A stretch of 36,900 nt of DNA. It comes from a virus. Where the stretch lies: positions 1 through 36,900 of IMG/VR virus record IMGVR_UViG_3300025910_000022; one strand, 5' to 3'. Below are positions 20,551-28,282 of this stretch, piece after piece (within the stretch, counting starts at the first letter, position 1; the number at the start of each line of letters is the position of its first letter). Below the pieces are notes generated by a model. It was not told the DNA's origin. It worked only from the letters and a program-made list of their open reading frames with translations, and searched no databases. Made by a program: the position numbers and the translations under genes.

Positions 20551-20553
20551 CGG

Positions 20554-20790
20554 CTACGCCCTCACTCCACGCTTCCTGAAATCGGGCACAGCCTTCGGGA
20601 TCTTCCCCTGCGCCTTGGCTGCTGCGCGCCCGATGAGACGCCTGCCACGCTGCTCGAGGGCGTCCTCCTCCGGCGCTCCCTGTTCCATGCGTGCGCCCAG
20701 CTTGTCGTAGGGCCCCGGCTTCTTGGGCGCTTCCACGGTCATTCCCAGCTTGGCACCACGAACTCGTCGCTCTGCGATCTTGTCGGTCAT
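20554..20790 (-). CDS. 78-residue basic protein
   Basis: ATG 20790 overlaps the previous stop (ATGA). The product is Arg/Lys/Ala-rich (KIAERRVRGAKLG, then LIGRAAAKAQGKIPKAV) and likely disordered at the start. It lies between a glycosyltransferase and the radical SAM gene and could be a small target of modification, but no evidence shows this. Confidence 0.55.
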   Translation of the reverse strand: MTDKIAERRVRGAKLGMTVEAPKKPGPYDKLGARMEQGAPEEDALEQRGRRLIGRAAAKAQGKIPKAVPDFRKRGVRA

Positions 20791-21413
20791 CGCGTGGCAC
20801 TCCTTTGTTCGTCGAAGTTATAGAAATAGATCGGCGGGCCTGGGATCTGGATCTCCGTCTTCGCCTTCTCGCAGCACTTGTCCACCCAGTTCACGTCCTC
20901 TCCGAATTGCTTTTCCTCGAAGGCGACGTCCTTCACGATCTCTCGACGCCAGGCCATTGTATGCGCGGGCGGCCCACTCCAGTTCAGCGTGTTCGGCTTA
21001 TCCGATGGGGCCAACTGCCGCCTTGCCTCCGGTGCGCGATCCTTCCAGTGCGCCAGCGAGTAGGTGCATTCGTGGATGACGCCGGCAGGCTGCAGCGTGG
21101 CGCGTTGCTGAAAACAGATCACGTCCGCCGGTTCTGGCGCTTTCCTCGTCTTGCAGATCTCTCGGTAGATTTTCTGGACGTAGTCGTTCGCGACTTGATC
21201 GTCATCATCGATGAAGGAGATGTACTCGCCTCGAGCCATGGACAGGAGTGCATTTCTTTTTCCGCCCACCGAGCGACGCTTGTTGTCCAAGAGTGCGAGA
21301 AGCTCCACGTCAGGCATTCTCGCGACAGACTGGTGCTCCAGAAGACTGAGCAGGAGCCCGTGACTGGAGTGCCAGCGCTCAGGAATTTGGCAAATGAGGA
21401 TTGACCACAGCAT
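20787..21413 (-). CDS. GT2-family glycosyltransferase
   Basis: ATG 21413 lies 34 nt inside the previous gene. The 208-residue product has the GT-A core: VGGKRNALLSMARGEYISFI followed by DDDD (69-72), the metal- and nucleotide-sugar-binding DxD, and a later FGEDVNWVDKCCEK block where the Glu-Asp pair is the probable catalytic base. It is short for the family (typically 230-300) but complete in motifs. It should add a sugar to a glycan or lipid carrier in the cytoplasm. Confidence 0.8.
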   Translation of the reverse strand: MLWSILICQIPERWHSSHGLLLSLLEHQSVARMPDVELLALLDNKRRSVGGKRNALLSMARGEYISFIDDDDQVANDYVQKIYREICKTRKAPEPADVICFQQRATLQPAGVIHECTYSLAHWKDRAPEARRQLAPSDKPNTLNWSGPPAHTMAWRREIVKDVAFEEKQFGEDVNWVDKCCEKAKTEIQIPGPPIYFYNFDEQRSATR

Positions 21414-21591
21414 CGGGGTCCTTTATCAACTCGCGCTCTAGAATGCGCAGAAGCTCTCTCTGTCTCTGGATGTGTTCCATCTGCATCTGCGCCATCATGA
21501 CCTCCATTTCTATCTGGTAGGCGGCTTTCTTGGGCGCCAGCATCCAGTCGACGATCTTGTCCTCAAGCCAGAGGAGCGGACTCCACTTCAT
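21379..21591 (-). CDS. 70-residue coiled-coil protein
   Basis: ATG 21591 begins inside the GT4 gene (29-nt overlap), and the frame ends inside the next gene. The product has a Met/Gln/Glu-rich helix (IEMEVMMAQMQMEHIQRQRE) with heptad-like spacing after a Trp-rich start. The overlaps at both ends fit the style of this operon. Unknown function. Confidence 0.5.
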   Translation of the reverse strand: MKWSPLLWLEDKIVDWMLAPKKAAYQIEMEVMMAQMQMEHIQRQRELLRILERELIKDPDAVVNPHLPNS

Positions 21592-22561
21592 TGATCAACT
21601 TCTCCCATTGCGCCCGAATCGCCGGGCGGTCAAATTCACGCTTCCATGACTCCCTAATCTTGTCTGGCGAGAACTGAGTTCCGAGACATAGCCGAATGGC
21701 CGATGTGTATCCTTCGACTGTCGCGGCGATGTCGCCAAAGATAGAGGGGCCGCCCACTGTCTTGGTAGCCAGGTCATCTCGCTTCCAGTAAATGCCGACC
21801 TGGGGGGCCACCATCGGAAGACCGCATGCTCCCATCTCGATCCCTGCGAGGTGCTGACTCTCCATGCGCGAGGTGCACAGCCCCACTCGGCATGCACCAA
21901 TCACCTTTACCAACTCCTCATGCGTGAGCCTCAGGAAGCATCGCAGGTTCGGCGGGAACGAATCTGGGATGGCGTCCTTGGCGACCAACACGAAATGGAG
22001 GTCCGGGTTCATGCGGACGATCTTCAGGAAGATGTCGAAGCCCTTGATTTCGCCAGCCGGCCCCTGGGTGGCTCCTACCCAGCAGACGCATCCATCGGGC
22101 AGACCAAGGGCCTGCTGGCATCCCATCGCGTTCTGAGGCTCGAAGAGAGAGAAGTCTACTGGGAGTGGGATGACTTCCAGTCTTGGATTGCCGACATAGG
22201 CGCCGCCGGCGGGCTCGTACTTGCTCTTGGTGAATGCGCTATTAAAGACGACGGCTTTGCTTGATTGGATGACCTCCTGCTGCATGAACCGCGCCTCCCC
22301 CTCGGTGAAGATGTCCTGGAGAAGGGAGATCGTCGGTGCCTGCACGACAGAGCGAATCGGAGGAAAATAACTCGCGTTCCTGATAACGAGTGGAATCTTA
22401 TCTGTGACTGAGGCGGCCATGATCGCTTTGGCTGCGATGCCTTCCAGCGTTCCGTAGTCGCCGCCGATGAACTCCATTCCGAACCAGTCCTGCAAATCGT
22501 TCCAGAATGTGCGGTGCTCTGGGAGCGCTGAGAGCATGTCGTTGATGAGAAGGCGTCTCAT
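21563..22561 (-). CDS. GT4-family (GT-B fold) glycosyltransferase
   Basis: ATG 22561 overlaps the FkbM stop (ATGA); open sequence further up belongs to another gene. The 332-residue product has the C-terminal GT-B pattern of family GT4: VCWVGATQGPAGEIKGFDI, LHFVLVAKDAIPD, then the donor-binding segment SRMESQHLAGIEMGACGLP, where the usual E-x7-E is present as ESQHLAGIE. It should use a nucleotide sugar to extend a glycan. Confidence 0.8.
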   Translation of the reverse strand: MRRLLINDMLSALPEHRTFWNDLQDWFGMEFIGGDYGTLEGIAAKAIMAASVTDKIPLVIRNASYFPPIRSVVQAPTISLLQDIFTEGEARFMQQEVIQSSKAVVFNSAFTKSKYEPAGGAYVGNPRLEVIPLPVDFSLFEPQNAMGCQQALGLPDGCVCWVGATQGPAGEIKGFDIFLKIVRMNPDLHFVLVAKDAIPDSFPPNLRCFLRLTHEELVKVIGACRVGLCTSRMESQHLAGIEMGACGLPMVAPQVGIYWKRDDLATKTVGGPSIFGDIAATVEGYTSAIRLCLGTQFSPDKIRESWKREFDRPAIRAQWEKLINEVESAPLA

Positions 22562-23157
22562 GGATGCCTCACGAAGGTGTAGTTTCCCTGTGCATCTCCC
22601 GCCCCGTAGGACGGAGGCCCCTGGTGCGAGGTCATCCCATGCGCTACCAGCAGGGACTCTACTTCCCCGACCAATCGCATCCCTGGACGAAACGCGGAGG
22701 CTTGGCATTCAAGGTACGCCACCTTGAGACTATCCAGAATCCGATCGCCGCATCCCTCGAGCACGTCCAGTGAGGTGCCTTCTGTGTCGACCAGTAGCGC
22801 ATCCGGCCAGATCCCGTGCTTTTCGCAGAAAGTGTCCAGGCGCGTCTGCCGGAGCTGCATCTCAGTCTCTTCTCCGTCGCCGCGCTTGATCGGACTCGAC
22901 AGCCCGAGCGCGCCATGCGCGTAAAAGGTTGTCACGCAATCGGTCGCACCGACCATGACTGCATGCCAGTCCAGGCTGCGTGCCATGGGAGCGCACAGAG
23001 GATCCGGCTCGAAGAGAACGACCTTGCACTGCGTCTTATTCGCGACTGCGTAAGCCTCGTACCCGTCACAGGCGCCGACCTGGAACAGGCACTTGACCTG
23101 ATAGAGTTGGCAGATCTCTGCCAAGGCATGGACCACGGAATCTTCTTCTCGGCTCAT
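22558..23157 (-). CDS. FkbM-family methyltransferase
   Basis: ATG 23157 follows the previous stop directly. In the 199-residue product motif I FQVGACDGYE (25-34) binds SAM, VVLFEPDP (46-53) holds the acidic ribose ligand, and LLVDTEGTSLDVLEG (121-135) is the FkbM signature. Family members O-methylate sugars or other hydroxyls and are frequent in phage and bacterial glycan clusters. Placed among glycosyltransferases, it probably caps a sugar. Confidence 0.85.
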   Translation of the reverse strand: MSREEDSVVHALAEICQLYQVKCLFQVGACDGYEAYAVANKTQCKVVLFEPDPLCAPMARSLDWHAVMVGATDCVTTFYAHGALGLSSPIKRGDGEETEMQLRQTRLDTFCEKHGIWPDALLVDTEGTSLDVLEGCGDRILDSLKVAYLECQASAFRPGMRLVGEVESLLVAHGMTSHQGPPSYGAGDAQGNYTFVRHP

Positions 23158-23358
23158 CTACCAATCTCCGCAGTCGCGATGCAGCCACGCACGAAAGCGT
23201 CCGACGGTAACGGCGTGGAGATAGTCCCAGCGCTTTCTCCACCAGTTGCGCGTGTCGGGTACTGCGGTGCACTTGAAGAAATCAGACTCGCTGGTAATCG
23301 CCTCAATGAACTTGGTCCTCCAGTACTCATCCATCAGGCTTCTATCGGGCAGGTTCAT
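23158..23358 (-). CDS. 66-residue hypothetical protein
   Basis: ATG 23358 overlaps the methyltransferase stop (ATGA); the longer open frame overlaps that gene and is rejected. The product is Trp/Arg-rich (DEYWRTKFIEAITSESDFF, then NWWRKRWDYLHAV). No family recognised. Confidence 0.6.
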   Translation of the reverse strand: MNLPDRSLMDEYWRTKFIEAITSESDFFKCTAVPDTRNWWRKRWDYLHAVTVGRFRAWLHRDCGDW

Positions 23359-23850
23359 AGATATCTCGGTCCCCATTTCATGCGCTTGCGAATGATCGTT
23401 AGCCCCGGGTGATAGGGCAGCGTCACGGCCTCCAGTAGCTGATGGCCATAGGCCCATCGCCATGCGTCACCGCATAATCCAGGATCCGTGTCTGCGACTT
23501 TCTCGGGATTTGTGTCGTGGCACAGGATGAGGCCTTCTGCAGAGACGTGGGGCCAGATTCCCTCGAAGTCCTGCCTGACCGCACCCTCGGAATGGGTTGC
23601 GTCGATGAACACCACGTCGTAGGGCGCATGCATGCCTGCGTACTTATCGATGAAAGCCTGGGTGCTCATTCCGAACATCATTGCCCCTTCGCATTCCACG
23701 GGCTTAAGGTCCACTCCATACTTGCGCTCACACCGCACCTTGGAGATCGTCTCGTTCAAGTGAGTTCCAAGTTCAAAGATAGCTCCGCGCTCCAATTCCC
23801 TCTACCAAGAGCGGAATGAGCGTTTCATGAAATGTCTGAAATCTCTTCAT
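23355..23850 (-). CDS. Class I SAM methyltransferase read through a +1 frameshift
   Basis: ATG 23850 overlaps the previous stop (ATGA) and opens MKRFQTFHETLIPLLVEG..., which meets TGA at 23775-23773 after 25 codons. Skipping one T there joins the frame to ELGTHLNETISKV, restoring motif I as SYLELGTHLNE and giving 164 residues. Later motifs are YGVDLKP and VVFIDATHSEGAVRQDFEGI, followed by ILCHD, typical of the Methyltransf_24 group. The stop context copies the prfB recoding site (separate entry). A TTG at 23795 with GAGGGAA could instead start a shorter protein lacking the N-terminal helix. It probably methylates a sugar. Confidence 0.75.
23773..23787 (-). other. Candidate RF2-type +1 programmed frameshift site
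   Basis: The minus strand reads CGGAGC TAT CTT TGA. From memory, bacterial prfB reads AGGGGG TAT CTT TGA. The nine bases TAT CTT TGA are identical, and the GGAG core occupies the same spacing from CTT as the prfB internal Shine-Dalgarno. A +1 slip of tRNA-Leu from CTT to TTT moves ribosomes into the methyltransferase frame. Confidence 0.6.
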
Positions 23851-24545
23851 GGCCAGTTTTGCTCTCCCAGGACACAATGGTAGACGACGCTCCCCAGCGC
23901 TGTGAGGTGCTCGTACCCCGCTGCAGCGTAGCGAGCGAAGAGATCCTTGTCGCCGGTGGTGCCTGGCGGATTCCCTTCGGGATAGCGACCCATGTCCTCG
24001 AACTCCTGCCGGTCCAACAGGACGGGCATGTAGAGTCGGCCTGGTTCGGTCTTCCCGGGGCGCCGCAGACCGGCAGCGTGCATGAGGAACTCTTCCCGAA
24101 GAAACTCCTCCGGGTGCATCCCGAAGTTATTCACCAGTTCAGGCATCCCAGATGGAACGCGCCCAGACTCCACGAGCAGCGACGTTGGGACAGACTTCGG
24201 AAAGCTGCGCTTGATCTTCATCAGTTCGTCCACCCAGAAGCTGGCTCCCAGCATGTCAGAGTTCATCAGGATCACCTTCTGGGTTGGCGCCGCCAGGACT
24301 CCCTCGTTCCAGGCCCGATACACCCGCTCGATATAGAAAGCCTTCGGGTCAATGTTCAGCCAGTCAACGGAGACCCGCGGGTCGCGCCGAACTTCCTCGG
24401 TGCCATCGCAGCTCACCACGAGCCACCGGTACTTCGTCTCCTGCCGGCTCGAGTCCACGCCTGCCATACACCAATCGAGCCACTTCAGGCTGCGATAGAT
24501 CAGCACTACGATGGTGACTTCAGCGCCGCTTTGGACTCTTGGCAT
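23847..24545 (-). CDS. GT2-like glycosyltransferase
   Basis: ATG 24545 starts inside the repressor gene (26-nt overlap). The 232-residue product has the GT-A start VTIVVLIYRSLKWLDWCM, AWNEGVLAAP, and LMNSDM (93-98) in the place of the DxD site. Near the C-terminus TTGDKDLFARYAAAGYEH provides the acidic residues of the catalytic region. It is the first enzyme gene behind the repressor. The ribosome site (GAGG directly at the start) is poor, so translation probably depends on coupling. Confidence 0.75.
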   Translation of the reverse strand: MPRVQSGAEVTIVVLIYRSLKWLDWCMAGVDSSRQETKYRWLVVSCDGTEEVRRDPRVSVDWLNIDPKAFYIERVYRAWNEGVLAAPTQKVILMNSDMLGASFWVDELMKIKRSFPKSVPTSLLVESGRVPSGMPELVNNFGMHPEEFLREEFLMHAAGLRRPGKTEPGRLYMPVLLDRQEFEDMGRYPEGNPPGTTGDKDLFARYAAAGYEHLTALGSVVYHCVLGEQNWP

Positions 24546-24798
24546 CCTCGGCCTTTACCATTCCTTCCTGCACGTCATAGAACTCATCGACTTTCACCCG
24601 CAGATTGGCGGCCAGCGCGTCCAGATACTGGGCACTCGGGACCTTGCGCCCGGTTTCCCAGTTGTAGATCGACATCACCGTACAGCCGACCCACGGAGCG
24701 AGGCGATTTCGTGAGACCCCAAGGTCCTCTCGAGCTGCCTTCAGTTTTGCTCCAGAGAATTGCCGGTAGATCCGTGTCAGGCGCGCTTGGTCTGTCAT
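24520..24798 (-). CDS. Cro/CI-type (XRE) repressor
   Basis: ATG 24798 lies only 9 nt after the -10 element, so the message is almost leaderless, as known for lambda cI. The 92-residue product has a full XRE helix-turn-helix: LKAAREDLGVSRNRLAPWVG, then TVMSIYNWETGRKVPSAQYL (about residues 18-57), and a charged tail. There is no C-terminal peptidase-like domain, so it is not a LexA/CI type that self-cleaves. It should bind the TAAACGTT operators near 24811-24829 and 15714-15725, repressing its own operon and the leftward operon. Confidence 0.85.
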   Translation of the reverse strand: MTDQARLTRIYRQFSGAKLKAAREDLGVSRNRLAPWVGCTVMSIYNWETGRKVPSAQYLDALAANLRVKVDEFYDVQEGMVKAEDAKSPKRR

Positions 24799-24807
24799 CG
24801 GGGCGGA

Positions 24808-24836
24808 AATCTACGGTAAACGTTCGTAGTTGTCAA
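24808..24836 (-). promoter_or_regulatory. Repressor promoter with operator in the spacer
   Basis: On the minus strand TTGACA (24836-24831), 17 nt, then TAGATT (24813-24808) form a strong promoter ending 9 nt before the repressor ATG. Its spacer is the dyad CTACG-GTAAACGTT-CGTAG (24811-24829), sharing GGTAAACGTT with the promoter at 15708-15735. This predicts autoregulation. Confidence 0.75.
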
Positions 24837-24858
24837 CGATCATTCATCTTGCACAATA
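24830..24858 (+). promoter_or_regulatory. Possible rightward promoter of the terminase genes
   Basis: TTGTCA (24830-24835), 17 nt, then ACAATA (24853-24858) is a moderate promoter facing the terminase genes. Its -35 touches the repressor operator, so the repressor could control both directions. The rest of the 117-nt gap to 24916 shows nothing else. Confidence 0.35.
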
Positions 24859-24915
24859 GTTTATTGCGGCGCATCCTCTGGCCGGCACCGCCTACGGGAG
24901 AATGCCATCGCCAAA

Positions 24916-25596
24916 ATGCTGGCTCCGCTGGAAAAGCGCTACACGATCGCCAATCTGCGCCTGAACATCGAGGATGCGGAGGCTGGTCGCTCGTGGCTTC
25001 TGTTGCCTGAGGGCTTCCGAACCGTCCACGCGGCCAAGGCATACCCGCTCCCGAATGGGGTCGGCCAGCTCCAGCGACTCGTCAACATCCCATTCGATCC
25101 AGGGAAGACCGATTCCGGCGTGATCTATCTCGGTCGCGCGGCGCGCAAGTGGCAGGCGCTGCGTCAGCGAAAGATTTCCACCGTGATCGACACCGATCGC
25201 TCGCTTCATGAAGTCCAGATCACGCACGTCGAGCTCAAGAACACCATCAAGGACCTTACGGATGAGGCGCGCGCGGCCGTTGACCAGGTGAAAGCGGAGG
25301 CCGACAAGCAGATCGCCAACCTGTCAGACCTGTTTTCACTCGGACGGAAGGGAATCGAGGGGCAAATGAGGGCTCATCTCGATGGGAAGACATGGAAAGA
25401 CGAGACAATCAGCGCCCGGGACTTCCGTGAATGCTTCCGAATGGTCTCCCAGGCGGTCAAGGGCCTCGGACTGCCGTCTGAACAGCGCGACAAAGCCAGA
25501 GAAGCTGTCCTCGAAGAGGCTGCCGCGGCTGCTCAGTCGACTATGGAGGCCCTTGCGCTGGCTCCTGGGGGCAAAGACCCCGAGGTAGAGCATTGA
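24916..25596 (+). CDS. Candidate small terminase subunit
   Basis: ATG 24916 is the first usable start; the frame is open upstream to 24820 without ATG, GTG or TTG. The ribosome site is distant (GGGAG 16 nt away). The 226-residue product has a mixed N-terminal domain (RSWLLLPEGFRTVHAAKAYP) and a long helical, Ala/Glu-rich C-terminal half (VDQVKAEADKQIANLSDLF). It lies directly before and overlaps the large terminase gene, the usual place of the DNA-recognising small subunit. No clear helix-turn-helix was seen. Confidence 0.5.
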   Translation: MLAPLEKRYTIANLRLNIEDAEAGRSWLLLPEGFRTVHAAKAYPLPNGVGQLQRLVNIPFDPGKTDSGVIYLGRAARKWQALRQRKISTVIDTDRSLHEVQITHVELKNTIKDLTDEARAAVDQVKAEADKQIANLSDLFSLGRKGIEGQMRAHLDGKTWKDETISARDFRECFRMVSQAVKGLGLPSEQRDKAREAVLEEAAAAAQSTMEALALAPGGKDPEVEH

Positions 25597-27365
25597 GCGC
25601 CCCAAAGCGCTCCGATGTAGACCCTGAAATACTTCTTCAAGCCAATATCGCCATCGAACGTGATCTTTCCATCCTCACCGGGGCGGAATTGGTCGCTCGG
25701 TACTCGGAAGGGGACCCTGCGATCGTGTTTCAGCTCGTCACCGGCCGCACGGTGGCCGAAGTCGGGCTGGATCACAACCCTTTCTGGCATTACGCGCTGC
25801 AAACCTGGTACAGGCGGCCCGTCTATCGTGCCCTTTTGCATCCCCCGCGGCACCGAGACGAGCTCTGCGCGGCCTACCTGAAGCTCGCGCTCGGGGAATT
25901 GGACTCCTACGACGGGATGCACAACGAATGGCCCCGGCGCGCCCTGAAGTCGTTCCACCTGAAAATGTTCGCGGACTGGGCCCCCAAGCGCCACAAGATC
26001 GTTGACGATCTGGACATTCTTGTCCTCTACTCCCACAACCTGGAGCGTCGCGCGAAGGGGGCCCTCGAATCCATTAAGAACATGAACCGCCACAACCGGC
26101 ACATCCGGCAGCACTTCGGGGAGGGCTGCCAGACGCTCTCCGGGAAGCCCGCTCGCTTCACCATCCCGCCTTCAGAGTGGGGCGAAAAGGAACAGTGGGA
26201 CTGGCCCTGCCGCGACGTGGAGTTCATGAGCGACCAGAAGAACATGACGGCCGAAGCCGCGGGCAGCCGCAAGGCCGGCGCCGGGTTCAATTACAAGCTC
26301 CTGGACGACTGGGAGGCGGAAGACTCGCGAGACTCCGTGACGGTCCGCGAGGAGCTCCGGGACAGGTATGACCAGCTCCGGCAGCTGAACGCCCCTCCTT
26401 GGTCCCGGGAGGTCTCCGCCGGCACGCCCTACCACATCCAGTCGCTCTACAAGCCCATGCTCGAGGACAAGCACGAGGACGGGACGCCGCGCTACTTCGT
26501 CGTCAAGACTCCGGCCCTAACCGACGACAACAAGCCGAACTTCCCGACCATCCCCAGACTGTCCGTGGAAGCCCTGGCGAAGGAACGCGCGAACGAGATG
26601 AAGCGCCGCGGGACCGACCGGTTCTGGTATCTCCAGTACCAGCTCGATCCGACGCTCACCGGCGAGCAGGCGATGCAATGGGAATTCTTCCAACCGCTCA
26701 CACCCGCGGACTTCGCCAAGCGCTATGGGAACCTGCCCAAGTTCCGGGCGGTCTACTGTGACCCGGCTTGGAAGGGGGACGACAACCACCAGGAGGGCTC
26801 GGACGCCGTCATCGGGACGATCGATTCCTACAGCATCGCCGGCGAGATCGATTTCATCCTTCTCGACCTGTGCGTCAGCAACGAGATGGAATCCGACGTG
26901 GGAGCTGACGAGATGCAGCGCATGATGCGCATTTGGCACACCCACTTCTACTCGTGCGAATCCCAGGCGGACAAGGGGATCGTCGGAATCATGAAGCGGA
27001 TCTGGAAGTCCACTCCTCGGGACGCCCGGCCGACTCAGATGCCTCGGTTCATCGACGTGAAGGCCTGGAACAAAAAGGCCAAGAACGACCGCATCAGCCT
27101 GGTAGGCGCCCAGGCAAAAATGGGCCATTGGTACTACCTGACGAGTATCCCGGCCTTGCATCTGAACGTTCTGAAAACCACCGTGAACGAATACCCGGCC
27201 AGCATCAAACGCGACACGCTCGACATGATGGGCCAGGCCCATGCCGACGAGATCCTGAGCCGGTGGGTGCCGATTGCGGTTCCGGTAGTTGAGGAAGTTC
27301 GACATCGCGAGCCGATCCCGTTTGCCACGCGGTACACGGGTCTCCCGGCCATCATGGTTCACTGA
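25593..27365 (+). CDS. terL: Terminase large subunit
   Basis: TTG 25593 overlaps the previous stop (TTGA), giving 590 residues. The ATPase part has a degenerate P-loop, WPRRALKSFH (113-122), in place of the usual R-x2-G-x-GKS/T, followed by the strand DILVLYSHN. The C-terminal nuclease domain starts FRAVYCDPAWKGDDNHQEGSD, where the Asp after YC and the later SD are metal ligands of the RNase H-like fold, continues with IDFILLDLCVS, and has KNDRISLVGAQAKMG before its end. The enzyme drives DNA into the prohead and cuts it. Confidence 0.85.
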   Translation: MSAPKRSDVDPEILLQANIAIERDLSILTGAELVARYSEGDPAIVFQLVTGRTVAEVGLDHNPFWHYALQTWYRRPVYRALLHPPRHRDELCAAYLKLALGELDSYDGMHNEWPRRALKSFHLKMFADWAPKRHKIVDDLDILVLYSHNLERRAKGALESIKNMNRHNRHIRQHFGEGCQTLSGKPARFTIPPSEWGEKEQWDWPCRDVEFMSDQKNMTAEAAGSRKAGAGFNYKLLDDWEAEDSRDSVTVREELRDRYDQLRQLNAPPWSREVSAGTPYHIQSLYKPMLEDKHEDGTPRYFVVKTPALTDDNKPNFPTIPRLSVEALAKERANEMKRRGTDRFWYLQYQLDPTLTGEQAMQWEFFQPLTPADFAKRYGNLPKFRAVYCDPAWKGDDNHQEGSDAVIGTIDSYSIAGEIDFILLDLCVSNEMESDVGADEMQRMMRIWHTHFYSCESQADKGIVGIMKRIWKSTPRDARPTQMPRFIDVKAWNKKAKNDRISLVGAQAKMGHWYYLTSIPALHLNVLKTTVNEYPASIKRDTLDMMGQAHADEILSRWVPIAVPVVEEVRHREPIPFATRYTGLPAIMVH

Positions 27366-27405
27366 CAGGCCAGCGGACGCCTAAAAGAGCCGTAGGAGGA
27401 AGACA

Positions 27406-28272
27406 ATGGGGTTCGACAAGTCCAGGGAGTTCCGAATCTTCGGAGTGACCAACCAGAACTCGGACGTCCGGTTGGTGACGGGTGACAGTTCGGGCGGCAC
27501 GCTCACCAGAATCACCAACCCGCTGCGCGGCTCACTCATGTGGGACGATTGCGTCTATGTCCTGCAGGGAGTCTCGGTCGCTGGCGGCGCTACCGGCGGA
27601 TCCTATACGGTCACCGTCGAGACCGACGCCATCCGTGGCTACACGGGCATGCCCATCGCCCGGGCGACGATCGGCCCGGGGACCAAGCAGACCGTGGTCA
27701 TGGACAACCTGCACAAGGGCACCGCATCGCCCCTGCCGACCCATCTGTTCATCGACCAGACAGCCACCGGTGGCGGGATCTGGCTGCAGTGCATCGCGCT
27801 CGCCAGGCAATATCGTGGGACCCTCGGGACAGCCGGCGCTTTCACTGCCGAGCGCATCATCCAGGGCAACCTGATTCGTGGAACCTCCACGGGCGGGGCC
27901 TTCGCCTCGGACCGTGGCTTCGTGGCCGACGCGACCATCACCCTCGGAACTTCCGGGTCCGCTCTCGGCATGCACCGCCTGCACCTCTGGGATCATGCCA
28001 TGTACTGGGTCACCGCTGGCGTGTCGCTGTCCGGCACTCACGACGTCAACATCGTCGGGCGCATCGGCGGGAATACCGTGGTCATCGCCTCCACTGGCGT
28101 GGGTGGGGCCGTAACGGCCGCGGGTGACAAGGTCGCCATCGCCAGCCTGATCTATGGGCAGTCTCCGAATCCCACCCAGATCATTTGGGACGTGGTCTCC
28201 GCTGGCGGCGTGTCCGATGCTCGAGTTGTGGTGCTCGCCAAGACGGGCCGCGGCTCGTTGATGAAGAACTGA
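27406..28272 (+). CDS. Putative virion structural protein
   Basis: ATG 27406 has GGAGGAAG upstream. The 288-residue product is Gly/Thr/Val-rich with many short beta strands (GGSYTVTVETDAIRGYTG, then HDVNIVGRIGGNTVVI), as in phage capsid decoration or tail-surface proteins. The next gene has a similar composition. No family recognised; the structural role is inferred from composition and position behind terL. Confidence 0.6.
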   Translation: MGFDKSREFRIFGVTNQNSDVRLVTGDSSGGTLTRITNPLRGSLMWDDCVYVLQGVSVAGGATGGSYTVTVETDAIRGYTGMPIARATIGPGTKQTVVMDNLHKGTASPLPTHLFIDQTATGGGIWLQCIALARQYRGTLGTAGAFTAERIIQGNLIRGTSTGGAFASDRGFVADATITLGTSGSALGMHRLHLWDHAMYWVTAGVSLSGTHDVNIVGRIGGNTVVIASTGVGGAVTAAGDKVAIASLIYGQSPNPTQIIWDVVSAGGVSDARVVVLAKTGRGSLMKN

Positions 28273-28282
28273 GGGGGGAGAC

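Noticed and set aside
23832-25010. Long + strand frame of 392 codons
   Set aside because: It lies opposite the glycosyltransferase and repressor, crosses the divergent promoter region and reads as low-complexity His/Arg/Pro/Ser sequence.
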